NCBI GenBank assembly: GCA_007922195.1
Contig: ML681996.1
Coordinates: 20,674,938-20,738,937, forward strand
Reading direction: 5' to 3'
DNA length: 64,000 bases
From: Podocnemis expansa
Taxonomy: Eukaryota > Chordata > Testudines > Podocnemididae
The notes beneath the pieces were generated by a model, which searched no databases, had not been told where the DNA came from, and saw only the letters and a program-made list of their open reading frames with translations. A program made the translations under genes and the position numbers. Below, in pieces: positions 22,715-35,097 of this stretch (its first letter is position 1; every line of letters starts with the position of its first letter).

Positions 22715-23222
22715 GGCTATGTCCACATGTACATGCTTATTTCGATTTAAGTTAAATAAACATAAGTTAATTCAAAATAAAATCCTTAATTTGAATTAAC
22801 TTAAATAAAAATAAGCAAAAACCTCAAATCAAAATAGCAAGTCCAGACATAGGACTTGCTATTTCAAATCAGTTGAGGGGCAGCATGGGAGGTGTGGCAA
22901 CATGGCCCCCTCACTGGGCCATGCTCCCACCCAATGTAGGCTAATAGGAAGGCACCCTGGGAAGGAGAAGGGCAAAAGTGTTATTTCAAAATAATGGTTA
23001 TTTTGCAATAATACATCCAAATGGTGATATTTCAAAATAACCATTTCGAAATAACAGATGATTAGAATTAAAGAAGGTTTAAGCTATTTTGAAATAACGT
23101 CTCTTGTTTTGACATGATGGAGCTCATCATTTTGAAACAAGAAAATGTCATGTGGACCCAATCTTTTTTAAATCGAAATAACCAGTGTTATTTCGATTTA
23201 AAAGATATGTGTGGGCATACCC
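22715..23222 (+). mobile_element. Harbinger MITE derived from the 78-3673 family
   Basis: Same left block as the 3.6-kb element: GGCTATGTCCACATGT, then AT-rich words, the core 'agtccagacataggactt' (about 22838), and 'ggggcagcatgggagg' with 'gtggcaacatggccccct'. Same right block including 'catccaaatgg' and 'gctcatcattttgaa'. The genes are absent. Right end complement is GGGTATGCCCACACAT. Flanks AAG and AAA are a near-match 3-bp duplication. Confidence 0.88.
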
Positions 23223-24886
23223 AAAGAGGTTGAGGCAAGGTGGTTAAGAAACAGGTGAGTGAAGAGGAAAGCACAAATGTTAGTAGTGCTCCAGGTTAAT
23301 CTTTTGGCCCTGCACTTTTCTCCTGCATTAAATGTGGCAAGAACTGTTGTTTGAGAATTAGACTTTTTAGCCACTCATGAAACTGCAGCAGGATACATAG
23401 TAGCTAAACAGTTTTGACACTTCCACCATCATCGTTTGCGACAGCTGTCATACCATAATATATCCATACAAGTAAGCAGAATTTAAGTTGAACTATTTGT
23501 CTTAATTATTAAATGTTTGATTTTGCAACCTTAATATTCTTTTAACATACAGACTGAAAAAAAAAATAAAGTTAGGAAGTGCCAGTCTGAATGCCTGTAC
23601 AAGCTTAATTCAGACTCCTTGTGCATATGCACATAGTATTTAATTATATGATCATATGACTTGTAGAGTTCTCCCCTCCCACAGGACCTTTACTTCACTC
23701 AGTGCATGGGAAATGTTTTTAAAGTCTTCATTACTTAAAAAATACTAACTCCTTCTTTCCATTCTCAGTGAGTTTTGTAACTATGTTAAGTTCAATGTTG
23801 ATAACTGTAACTTCTGCCATTTTTCAGTGATAAAAATTTAAAACAAAAAGTGAGATTTTTTTTTTAATGACCTTCCTATAACTCTCAAATAGCCACAGAT
23901 TTAACTGAAATTCCTCTCTCTGGCCTTATTAATTCCATCCCCAACCTTAGAGTTGAAAATAAGCATTCAAATATTTAAACTAAAAGATCTTTTTTATGAG
24001 TAAATTAAAAGGAACTTAAAATGAAAACCCCTTCTTAACTTTACAGTATTTGCTATGTGGGAAAGCTCTAATTATATAGATTTATAGCAGTAATAGATTC
24101 TCTGTAGCAATATTATGAACTTCCTGAAAATATGTATTTTATTCTTGTCACAAAATATTTTGAATACAGTTAATATGAAAGATATGTTTTGGGGTGTGGG
24201 CATGCAAGTTTGTTAAACAAAGCGATTAAAGTAAATTAAATATATAATTTTAATGGTTGAGTAAATAGAAATGTGAATATAAGGTGATGATCAAAAGACC
24301 CCTCATGAAAGAACCATCATTAATAATTTATTAAACCTTATCTGACTTCATTTAAGTTAATTTGCCTATAATTAATCTAAAAAGATGTAAGATAGTGAAG
24401 ATAAAAAGTTCCCATACAGATTACCTCAATACAGCTCTATCGTCACAGAATCTATATTCTGACAGTCAGACTGATATTTTTTCTCTTCTGCCTGAAGTGG
24501 ATGGGATAATTATTTCAGTATTAGTTATTAGACATAAATTGTTGCCAAGTTTGCATGATTTATGACATTATTCTTTGATTTGTTTATCATTTCAGACTCT
24601 AACATCTTCAGATGATTTTTTTAAAGGAAGTTGACATATACAATCATTATTCCTTGAAGAACTTTCTGCCAATAAAGAAGGTGTGGCTCTGCTGGTTGTA
24701 AGAAGAAAGAACTCTCTCCTTTATTTTATATTGAGAATTCTGCACACAGAGAATTAACTCAGGAGTTTGATACATATTACAGATAACCTTTTTTCTCATT
24801 CTAGGCATAGGTCCAAAGTCTTTCCCCATGTGCCCCAGCATAATGCTTTGGCACAAAACAGTCAATTAAAGAGATCTCCTCTTATT
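23223..24886. other. No feature recognised
   Basis: AT-rich, apparently unique sequence without recognisable gene or repeat. Confidence 0.4.
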
Positions 24887-25251
24887 AGCTGTCTACACTA
24901 CAGTGCTCATTTAAGTCAACTGAATAAGGTCTACTTAAAGTCAACTTTAAGTAGACCTTATTCAGTTGACTTAGTGAGGCCACATTCCATTAAGTTGACT
25001 TTATAAAGTCTACTTAAATGGCCCCACTGCACTAAGTCAATTTTATTAGGTTCACTTTAATGACCACATTGTGTTAAGTCAACTTAGTAAAGTCAGTGTA
25101 ACTCTTAAAGTCAATTTGAAGGGGAAGAGTTATTAAGTTAACTTAACAAAGCCCTTAAGTCAACTTAATGAACTCCAAACGTGGCCAGAGTTTTGCTTAA
25201 GTTGATTTAAGCCTCCTTAGTTGGACTTAAGCCCATAGTATAGACATACCC
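24887..25251. mobile_element. Harbinger-type MITE, 'AAGTCAACTTAA' word type
   Basis: The left end AGCTGTCTACACTACA is GGCTATGTCTACAC with a changed first base and a 2-bp loss. The right end complement is GGGTATGTCTATAC. The 3-bp flanks ATT match exactly (24884-24886, 25252-25254). The interior is a run of TTAAGTCAACTTAA words. Confidence 0.75.
24912..24973. repeat. Perfect palindrome, 30-bp arms, 2-bp spacer
   Basis: Bases 24912-24941 are exactly complementary to 24944-24973, with spacer CA. It lies inside the MITE and could fold into a cruciform. Confidence 0.97.
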
Positions 25252-25847
25252 ATTGTTTGGCTGTTATTTCACCCTGCAGTGCTCAGGTCTAGGGGCAGAT
25301 TTCCACCATTATCCCTTCTCACAGTGTGGTAAAAATGCTTAGAGAGGCCAAGAAATTGTCCAAATTTAACAGTCTGATGACATCTAACTCACATGCATTT
25401 CCCTCCTCCTTTCTGCCATACACACTATCCATCAACAATCTCAATGCTAACGGTGCGGAGGGCATAGCAGGAGAGAGATTTGCCAAAATGCGAATGACAT
25501 CTACCTGCACCTTGGAAAGGAGTCACCAGATATCTGGAACCACTCTATAGCCATCAGCTTATTATTATTTGTCTTGTGATAGCATGATGGCCATCATTTT
25601 AATTAATACATCAAGGACTGACCCAGGGAATTACTGAGTTAAAAGACCATGCTGTGTCTGGAGCTGAAGAGCTAGAATTTCAAGCCTGGCTGTTCAGCAG
25701 AAGCTGAAAGCTCTGATACGGAATAGCAATGCTAAGGACATGTGTTCACATAAACTAGCAATGTGAATATCCTGTTTATAAGGCATTGTTTCACATTTAT
25801 AAATCAACCTATTTATATATCAATACATATCAATCTATGTATATAAG
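25252..25847. other. No feature recognised
   Basis: No recognisable gene or repeat. Confidence 0.4.
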
Positions 25848-26056
25848 TTCTAGAGGGGTAGCTGTGTTAGTCTGTATATAGCAAAAACAATGAAAGTCCT
25901 GTGGCACCTTACAGATGAACAGATTCCTTCAGGCATAAATTTTCATGGGCTACAACCCACTTCATCAGATGCATCTGACAAAATGGGTTGCAGCTAGCAA
26001 AAGCTTATCCCCCTGGAAACCTGTTAGTCTTTAAGGTGCCACAGAAGCTTTGTTAT
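25848..26056. repeat. Fold-back element of PLE-tail type
   Basis: It starts 'agctgtgttagtctgtatat' and 'cctgtggcaccttacagatg'. The centre is the inverted 'cccacttcatcagatgcatc' and 'tgacaaaatgggttgc'. It ends 'gttagtctttaaggtgccac'. The two halves are inverted, diverged copies. Confidence 0.7.
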
Positions 26057-26273
26057 CTACGGGTATGCCTGTGCTGCAGGGTTAACATAGGTGAATGATA
26101 TCCAGGTTAGCTCAGCCCAGGTTTTTGAGTGGCTACATTGTGTAATCCTATCTTGGGTTCTGTGGTCTGAATTCACATGAGTTCATCACAAGGATTTATG
26201 TGAGCAGATGCCTTGATTGTTTGTGCTGCAGCAAGCTGAGCTTTTCTGTCATTCTTTCATAGTGAATTGTGGG
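26057..26273. repeat. Possible fragment of another MITE
   Basis: It starts 'gggtatgcctgtgctgcagg' and contains 'ggttagctcagcccagg', which resembles a turtle-type DNA element. No right end is visible; the next MITE begins directly after. Confidence 0.3.
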
Positions 26274-27098
26274 AGAATGTCTACACTTAGAGTTTTATTT
26301 GAATAACTGAATTCAAATTAGTCAATTCAAACTAATAATTATTAATTCAAATTCAGTCAATTCAAATTGAAATGGCCACACTAGAAAATCCAATTCGAAT
26401 TGGCATGTCCATGAACAGGACCTGCTAGTTCAAATTAGGTAGGGGGCACTATTGTATAGGGAAAAATCAAGTTGTGGCTAATTCGAACTATCAGGCTGTG
26501 TTCAGATGTGAGTTGTATTTCAAAACAACAGCCGTTGTTTTGAAATAAAATTTCTCATGTCCACACAATGTACCATTATTTCAAAACAATGGGACCCGTT
26601 GTTTCGAAACCATTAAACCTAGCAGGAAAGCGAAATAGCTGTTTTTTCGAAACGGTTGTTTCGAAACAACGGCGTTCGGACACATTGTTTCGAAACAACA
26701 TGTCCAAACAGCCTTATTTCAAATTAAACAGTTTGAAATAACAACCGTTTCAAAAGCAGGCTTTCCCTTAATTCGAATTAACAAACTGTTAATTTGAATT
26801 AACTTATTTTGAAATGGGTTATTTCGAAATGTGTTATTTCGAAATAACAGTTACTGTGTAGACATACCCTCAGTGAATTCGAATTGCCATGTCCACACTG
26901 GGTCAATTTTAATTTCTCAGTTCGAATTGACCCTGACTTCAAAGTCAAAAGAGGTTTGACCAATTCAAAGTCAGCTTTCATCAATTCGAACTGAGGACTT
27001 CCTCAGTTCAAATTCAGGAAAGCCAGTGTGTCCATGCACTTCACAGAATTCAAATTGATGACAATCAATTCAAATTTAGCTCTAAATGTAGACATACC
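26274..27098. mobile_element. Harbinger-type MITE, 'AATTCGAATT' word type, split by a second MITE
   Basis: The left end reads 'agaatgtctacacttag' and the right end complement GGTATGTCTACATTT. The interior is AATTCAAATT and AATTCGAATT words, with the core 'gcatgtccatgaacagga' (about 26403-26420) and 'ggtagggggcac' as in the other members. A second MITE (26494-26869) lies inside it. Target duplication not clear. Confidence 0.7.
26494..26869. mobile_element. Nested Harbinger-type MITE, 'TTTCGAAAC' word type
   Basis: The ends are GGCTGTGTTCAGATG and the complement of GGGTATGTCTACAC. An exact 3-bp duplication TCA (26491-26493 and 26870-26872) shows that it jumped into the surrounding MITE. The interior is TTTCGAAACAAC words. 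Confidence 0.85.
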
Positions 27099-28309
27099 TT
27101 AAGAGATCTAAAGAGAAGTGGAGAGGAAGAAGTTGTCTGGGTCATTGTTGCTAGGCATATGAACAGTTAATAATCCATGCCAAGGAGTTTTTGGAATTGG
27201 GTGTGATAGCATTAGCCATGATCAATAGGCTCCTTGTAGCTGGACTGATAAGATTTCTCTGAGGGTGAGTGGCCCAGGAGCAGAAAGTTGACAGATTTGT
27301 CCTAACTCAGGGATATTGCAGCTAGTTTGTGATACTGGCAACTATTCAGGAGGAAGGCCCTGGCAATGTTAGTTACTGAACAAGGACATTGGGCATGCAA
27401 ATTAATTCCTTTAATTATAATTGTGTACTTTGAATGTTATTTGATTGAAGTCAAATTATTTTAGTCAATTTGTCTTAACCAGTATGGTTCTTCAACTCTT
27501 TTATTACATAAATGTGATGATAGGGAAAGAATCAGCTATATTTTGCTAATCTCATAATTATATTCAGGATTATTCATTTTTATACTTAATATCAGTAGGT
27601 TAATTAATTAACTGACTAGCAAATTAAATGATTCCAAAGTCCAGCAGAGAAAAAGGAAGAGTCTTTGTGGCTTCCAACTGGAAAATTCCACAAGCAAGAG
27701 GAAGGAAGATATTGCAGTGCTTTTCACTGAGCAGATTTTACAGTTGATGACCAAATATTTTAATTGTGATTCAGGTGGACTCAACAGCCTTTGGAGCTCA
27801 GATTTAACTGCCATTACATCTCTTGTGGGGACTAAATTGTTTAGATTTATTTGTTTCTTTTGTGTACATTTATGTATAACAATGAAGATAACATATACAG
27901 ATTATGAAGCAGTTTTGATATTTAGTAGAAATTAAGCTGTTATTCTTAGTTTTACTTTAAAAAATTGTATTTAACATTAAGTTACGGTAACTTCTTTTGG
28001 GTTTTTTTGGGGCACTTCAGTATGTGGAGGTTTACGCTGTGTAATCCTTGCTGAAAAACTCTGGAGGCTGAATTCTGCACTTCTAGGTGCTCTTTCATAG
28101 AAGTTGTGTTGAAGCACTGAAAGAGGGGAACATTAATTCAACTCTAGCCCACCAAAAGGTAAAAAGAACACATCACTAAACTCATGTGTGGCTTATGTGT
28201 GTGGATAGGTTACGGGTGAAGCAACACCAGAGTAAGAGTCCAGGTTAACTTTGCAACAAAGATATGCCATACGATTATTTCAGCAAATCTCACTATTCTG
28301 CTACCTAGC
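27099..28309. other. No feature recognised
   Basis: AT-rich and apparently unique. Confidence 0.4.
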
Positions 28310-28870
28310 TGCAGAACACAGAGACCCCCTGGTGTGAGGGGGCTATGAGGAATCTTGGTAAGGGGAGCAAACAGACCTCTTAGCATTAGAGACTGAGTAG
28401 AATGCATGGCTCAAAGGAGACCTGGAAACAATGGAATAGCTGGAAAGTCACATTGTGGATACAGAGCACCTGGCATATGGCAGAGAGCAGAAAGAAGTCA
28501 CAGAGTCCATGGCAGTAGGTGGGAGAATGTAGGACCCTGGTGCAAGGGGAAAGACAGAATGGGAAGTACACAGTGCCTGTGATACAGGTGTAAGGGGAGA
28601 ATGAGGAGGAACACAGATCTGCTTGCATGGGGAAGAGAAGGATGGATAATGGTGTGAGACAAGGGAGTCATGAAGGACCTACAGAACCCCCCAGGCATGG
28701 GTAAGACAGAATGAGAGTGCACACCATCCCAGGTTTGGGAAAGTGGAATGGTTACAGGGAGTCCCTCAAATACAGAATGTCAGCAGGGTAGATTACAGGA
28801 AGCTTAGGAGATAGAAGGGGGGAATGCAGGAAGCCCTTGGTGTTAATGAAGTGCTCAGCCTATAGAAGCT
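28310..28870. repeat. Degenerate purine-rich tandem-like region
   Basis: Phrases such as 'cacagagcacctggcatatg', 'cacagagtccatggcagtag', 'cacagtgcctgtgatacagg' and 'cacagatctgcttgcatggg' recur every 45-70 bp, followed by 'gggaagacagaatg'-like text. It looks like an old minisatellite or LTR-internal repeat. Family not identified. Confidence 0.4.
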
Positions 28871-31489
28871 ACAGAGTATGTGACTCTCTAGTAGTAACAA
28901 ATAGGAAAAAAAGCTTTCTTTGAAATACAGTTAAGATGTTTCAGTACATTATGCAGATCCAGGCTTTGGGCACCTTTGGGTTGGGAATCACAGGCATCCT
29001 GATTCGGATATCTAAGGGTCACATACTGTAACTAGATCTAAACAGGTAGCCCTCCTGTGACTGTACCAGTCCAGTTGCAGGATCTACTCTGAATGTATAT
29101 AAGGTCTAAGCTTTCTATTTCTTTTCTTCCTTTCTGTAGTAAGTTTCTAGCCCCCTCTCTGTTAAGAATGTATCCTTGAAGAGTTAAGGTAGAAAAGAAC
29201 AAACAGATGTACTCCACTTTCTGCAGTCAGAAGGGTTTGGAGCACTTAGGCACCAAATTTACAATATGTTTTGCACAGGTGAATCCCTGCAGTCACATGG
29301 ACCGCCCATGAGTTTTTGGGGAATCTTGGTAGGTGCAAAGTTTTAATTACATGGAGTGCATTGTATGATCCAAGCCCCAGAGAACTTGCATGTATGTGTA
29401 AATAACTGTTAAATTTGGATGGAGTATATCTCTCCTCAGAAAAAAAAATCTCTTTACATCTGCTTGGAATCTTTAGACCAGCACAGTGCATGGTAGAAGA
29501 AAATTGTTTGTACTTTGGTTGGGGAGGAATTGTATTGCAGACTTATTCAAAATGCAAGTCGGGTTCATCTGGTTCAGAATAGAATTCTTGTGATGAGCAA
29601 ACAACCAACCCTACGTTTAGCTGAATTGGTAACATTTTTAGGTTTCTCAGCTATTCAGAACTAATCAGTGAATTGGGTTTTATTTTGTTACAAATACCAT
29701 CTACAAGCACTTAGTTGTGAGCATTCAATGTTTTGCACTTCAGGTGTTGGTAGAGTAGCCCATCTCTGCACTCCTTGCTCCTAAAACAACCACCTTTGCA
29801 ACCAGTCAGTACTGACCAGTCAGAACTAGTCAGCTTGTAGGAAGGAGCCACACAACAGAAGTCTAGTTGACTTCTGCTGCTCCAGCTAGTCATATGTTCT
29901 GCTTATAGACTAGGACCAGACCTGAACTGAAACCTATGAAAAATTCTGCTCCTAAGAAGCTATTTTTTATGTTAAGCATTCTGCTCTGAAGGCAATCAAA
30001 AACTGTAAGAATGAACAGAGAATCCAGCCAATGTCAGTCCTTTTAGTTTTGGAGTGAGATTTTGAAAAGTTGCTAAGTGACTTCCAAACATACTCTCCAC
30101 TTATTTTCAGTAGAATTTGTGATCCTATGTAACATGTACAGATTTGAAAATCTCTCCCTTTTATGTATAACAATCCAAGGGGTAATAGGACTAAGCTAAA
30201 TATTTGCCCTACTCCATGGACATTCACCCCAGTCAGATCGCTGTAGGCCAGTTGGGGTCTGGTGAGAACCACTGTAGAGGTCAAATGTTACTGACTCAGG
30301 CAGCCAACATCAGGGTTATATTTTCCTGTGCCTAATGTGCTACACCTGCAGATGTGATAATGTTCTGCTGTGGTACTTGCATTGTGAGAAAATAAAAAAA
30401 AAAATCACTTTGCAAGATTTTTGCAGAAAAATTGCAAGATTCTTCACTCAAAGTAGGCTTATTTGGCAGAAAAATATTCACAATAGCAAGACTTTGGAGT
30501 CCCAAGCTTGAAGAAACTGTGAAAACACTTCTCTAGGGTCCTCCTGACCACAGGGTGATATAAAACTTGTCAGCAATAGGTACTACTGTGCCCTTCTGAA
30601 GACCCCCATTTATCACGAAAGACTGCCAGCTGGATGAATATTATGGGAAACACCTGTTGAGCAAGAGCAGTATCTTGCAATATCCTTCCAGCTGGCAGCT
30701 TGCCCAGGACAGCCTTTTAGTACACTTTTCAAAACACTTTAAAAGTTTATTAAGGCTTTAGGCAGAAACCATGGCAACTGGTAGAAACTGAAATGCTGAA
30801 GTGCATTAAAAAAAGGTATCTTGGAAGGGTGCTGGTCAAACTGACACAAAAAGAAAGGTGGGAGAACAGAGAATCACATTCATAATTAATGAGTTACAAG
30901 AAAGAAGCAATGCATACACAGGTTGGGGAAAAGAAAAAAGGAATATACATAGTCTTCTGCAAAGGGTGTGGCAGAAGACAAAAATGTGGAGAAACAGCTA
31001 CTAAAGGGGAGAGGGAGAGAAAGATAAAGGTTCTTGTAACACATAAAAGCATTTTGATAGATATGTTCAAAATAGAAGAGGGGCACAGGATGAACAACAT
31101 GGTGAAGCAGAAGAATATGAGAGAAAAGGAGATGGAAGAAGTGAAAGAAACTATGGCACAGAGAATAGCATATGAACAGAGAAATGGAAGGAGAAAAAAG
31201 TGAGAACATGCACCTTTAAAATTTTAATTTTCATACATTTTATTCTGATTTTCTTAGGAGGAGAAACTGGGAGGCAGAAAAGGAGATCTTCTGGGTTTCC
31301 ATGGTGGCTCAAAGAGAATTCTTCTCCACCTCCATTTAAAAACTGGTCTCCTGAAAGCTTTATTTCATAGGTAATCAGTGGTACCAATTTTTGCCATACA
31401 AACCAGGAAGAGAGAGAATGGGAGACTGAATAATTAGTTAGAGCTTAATATTAGAGCCTTAATCTTTATGAAAATGCAACCTTTCTGCC
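28871..31489. other. No gene recognised
   Basis: Mostly AT-rich unique sequence. A purine-rich stretch at 30880-31205 is open on both strands, as expected from base composition; the predicted peptides are low-complexity Lys/Glu or Phe/Ser and are not credible proteins. Confidence 0.4.
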
Positions 31490-32520
31490 AGGGCAGGCTG
31501 GCAGGGCAAGGGTCGGGTCCTATATCTAGGGGATTCCAAATAATGTAATATCGCTAGCAGGCTCAAGCCCCCACCCAGATTTCTGGGAAATCATGCATAT
31601 TCCCTGGGCACCCCAAAGGGGTAAGGCTTCCCCACTCACAAGCACAAGATGAGTGTAGTATACAGAACTTTTAATAGGAGTAAAACAGAATGTAAAAGGC
31701 CAAATGACAGAAATCAGCACTGATCTAGAAAATCAGTACAGAGCAAAGTTCCCAACAACCCATACCGCATAACAGAACATACAAGACTTAACGCAAAACC
31801 TTCCAACATAATCCCACATATCATAACAGCAAATGTAAACCCATTAGCAAAATTGGCACTGATCTGGAAAATCAATGCCAACTAGGCTCCCAACCAATCC
31901 TAGGGTATGTAGGGAGTGTCTTTCATGCCAACTGGCCAGCGCCAATCACTGGTCACTCACTTCATGCACTAGCACCATTTCTTGGCTCCACCCACTGTCC
32001 ACCAACTCCACTCACCAGTCACCACTGGCCTCTCTCACCATCCACTGGCCCCACCCACTGTCCACCAGCTCCACCAACCACTCACTCACACCGCTCAGCT
32101 TGCCACTCTCACCGTCCACTGGCTCTACCCACTGGTCAGTCCATCACTGTTCCTCTTTAGCAATTTCAGCTCAGAGAGAAGGATTTTCCCCTCTTTAATG
32201 ATTTTAGCTTAGAGAGATTTTGCCTCTCTCAATGATTTCAGCTTTTAAACCTCAAATAGCTGCAAACAGCTACTTCCATAATAAAGAAGAAGCCTCAAGA
32301 AAGCCCAGCCAGATCAATCATTTGACAGTGGGACCACAGGGTGAGACAAAATACCTGAAGCACTTTACTCCAAAAGGAGCTCTGCAAAACCCTATCATCC
32401 ACCTTTTCAGGCTGGAACATGCAGTGGCCTCTCTTACAGGTCTCTTTTTAACTAAGGATAGCTTTTACACTTTAACTAACCCAGACAGATGTGGAACAAA
32501 CGGAGAGTAGCATATCACCA
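31490..32520. repeat. Possible decayed LTR region
   Basis: A moderately GC-rich block with duplicated phrases ('agcactgatctagaaaatca' near 31718 and 'ggcactgatctggaaaatca' near 31855; 'tttcagctcagagaga' and 'tttagcttagagag' near 32162 and 32205). It includes a short tandem array. It resembles LTR sequence but no ends or duplication were found. Confidence 0.3.
31983..32148. repeat. Imperfect tandem repeat of 63-74 bp units
   Basis: 'tggctccacccactgtccac' recurs as 'tggccccacccactgtccac' and 'tggctctacccactgg', about 2.3 units, pyrimidine-rich. Confidence 0.75.
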
Positions 32521-34084
32521 AAAGACAGTATGTCATATTTCCCTTCAGTAGAATTACAGATATTGGCAGATTTTTGATCACATTAACCCCAAATACCATT
32601 AGCCACTATGCCCTGCACCCAATATGCTAATACCTAATTGTGCTCTTTGTGTTCTTGCTAATACAGGACCCATGCAGATTCTTTGCCCCCCCCACCCCCT
32701 GAGAAGCTGTTAGGGACAGCTTCTAAGCCTGCCTTACAAAAATAACAATTTAAAAAACTTTCCTCTCTGTGATCTACTTTTTAAAACAAATCTAGAATTC
32801 AACTTCCTGGTGACATAGCTATGTACATACAAACACTTATGCTGGTAGAATTTATATGATTCAGAAGTGTGTTTTTTTCACACCTTGAGTGATGAAAGTT
32901 TTTCCAGCCTCAGTACTGGCGTAGACAAAGTTTGAGTTACACCGACTTAACCTTTTGCCTAGACAGCACTAGGTTGATGAACAAATTTTTTTGTTGACCT
33001 AACTACTACCTCCAGGGACTGTTAATTAAATATATCAGTGAGAGAATCTGTCCATTTGCTGTACTGGGTATATACACTAAAAATCTGTAAGTTTGTAACT
33101 GTAGTGTTCTCAGTGTTGACATAACTTGAGAAGCAGGCCGGAACAGTTCTATACTGAAACACCAAAAGTTAGAGCTCCATTTAAAAACACGTTTTTTTAA
33201 GTACTTGGGGGAAAGGGGGAGGCTTAAAAATTGACCCATGGCACTCAGAAAATAAATGGCTCTTTTGTGATTGCTAGCTAAAATTTAATGAGTGATGCTT
33301 TCAAGGAAAAGCTACAAATTCTGAGTTACCTCTTTCCTCCAAATAATTAAATAAATGAAAAACAAATTATGTTAGATAACTTAGAAGCTGTGACACAAAC
33401 TGAGAAAAGCCTTAAAAGTGAAAATCCATTCTTAACACTCACAGTGCTGGAAAGGCAAAACAGAAGAATCAGTGTCAGTGATAATCTTGAATTTCTTGCC
33501 TTTAGTATATTTGTGTCACAAGAAGCCGGAAGAGAGATTCTTACGTGGAAGGGAATGCATGTACTTTTTTAAATTCTGAGACAGAGTTCTAATCAATTGG
33601 ATGAAGTAATATATATAAATGTACACTTATCTATATCTTTTTTGTTTTTATATATGTTTTGTATATTTCCCAAAAGAATTAAATGTTCTTTGTTTGGTAT
33701 TCGGTTATGAGGTAAAGGATTGTTTCCCTTCACAGATCTGCTCGCAATGGTAAATAAGCTTGGATTTGAAACAGCCATACTAAAAACAAGCATAAAATGG
33801 CTTAGACTGTAGTAGGTTTTTTATAGCATTCTTCATGGTTAAGGCTGCAAAACAGCTTTGACTGAAACTCCAATTATCACATGGTTATAATCGTCTCAAA
33901 TACTCACTTTGGTGCCTGAAAATTTCCATGCTTGATCTTCGCTTCAGACTTAAAAGAAAAAAAAAAAGTTTTGCCAAAGTTCTTTAAGCAGTTCTTGAGT
34001 TGGAGTTGTTTCAGGAAGAAATTCTTATTTTTAGAAATCTAGTCAGCCAAATCTTTGGTGAAATCTTGGCCTCTTTAAAATCAG
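32521..34084. other. No gene recognised
   Basis: Contains a short stretch (about 32810-33000) with 'gacatagctatgtacatac' that may be an old DNA-element relic. Otherwise nothing recognised. Confidence 0.35.
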
Positions 34085-34275
34085 TACAAACAAAGAGTCT
34101 GGTGGCACTTCTAAAGACAGACAAATTTCTTATCACATGAGTTTTTGTGGGGGAAAATCCCACTTTGGCAGATGCCTGAAGATGGGGAACTTAAAAAATG
34201 GGAGGAAAATAAATGTAGAGAAGTGTAAATCATAGGATCAGTTCAGACTGTTAGAGCAAATCAAGGACAGCTTTG
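34085..34275 (-). repeat. PLE 3' tail, minus strand
   Basis: Reads 'ggtggcacttctaaagacag', 'tcccactttggcagatgcc' and the PLE untranslated tail with 'aggatcagttcagactg'. The terminal block is missing. Confidence 0.65.
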
Positions 34276-35092
34276 TCATTGAATTCCCTAAGACAATAAT
34301 ATCACACTTTGTTTTTAGACAGGAGTCGACAAAAATGGCTTGGAATGACATACCTGTCAATATTGCTGCAATCTGTCCCTTCCTAATTTAGGCAGGGATA
34401 AAAAGAGGATGGTCTGCTTCAGTTAACAATCAGTAACAAGTAATATAGGAGCACCAGCTTCTAGCACATTCCTTAGGATATGTTTGCACTAGTGACAGCA
34501 AATGTGTCCATATGCATTTTTGTGCCATCAGGCTTCTACAGTCCACGCCTAAATCCCAGAAGCATCTGTCTAAAGGCAAGTACAGGATGAATAAGCTTGC
34601 ACTCCTGAGGGGTATAGATGAATACATGCTTAAATGTCATGAGTATAAGGGGATGCCATAATTTAGTTTGCAGTGTAGATGGGGATAAGGAGCAGGCGCC
34701 AGCACTACACTCCCTATTTCCATAATTCACTGAACTCTTATTCCTGACCCTTACCTGATATATAATTTTTCCTGTCCCCTCATTTTTATTGGCAATAGAG
34801 AGATGCCCTAATCACAGAACAACTTTCTGCTATAGTCATGACATAGCAATACAGGTGAACCCAGATCTTACTCTAAATGCAGCTCCTGGATCACTAACTT
34901 CTCTGGAGGAGCCAGTGTAGGAAGAAGCCCCAACAAATACAAGGAGGACCCCAAATTGTGGCAAGAACCAGAACCTGAGTTTGCTAAGTTATAGTGGACT
35001 CTCTTACCATGTCTTCTCTTGCCTTGTTGCTAAATACCTGATTTTAAGATCCAGGATATTTACAATATTGTGCACTAACTTTTCCTTCCTGG
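34276..35092. other. No feature recognised
   Basis: No recognisable gene or repeat. Confidence 0.4.
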
Positions 35093-35097
35093 ATAAC

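Noticed and set aside
30886..31209. Overlapping open frames on both strands
   Set aside because: Base-composition effect of a purine-rich stretch. Peptides are Lys/Glu-rich one way and Phe/Ser/Leu-rich the other.
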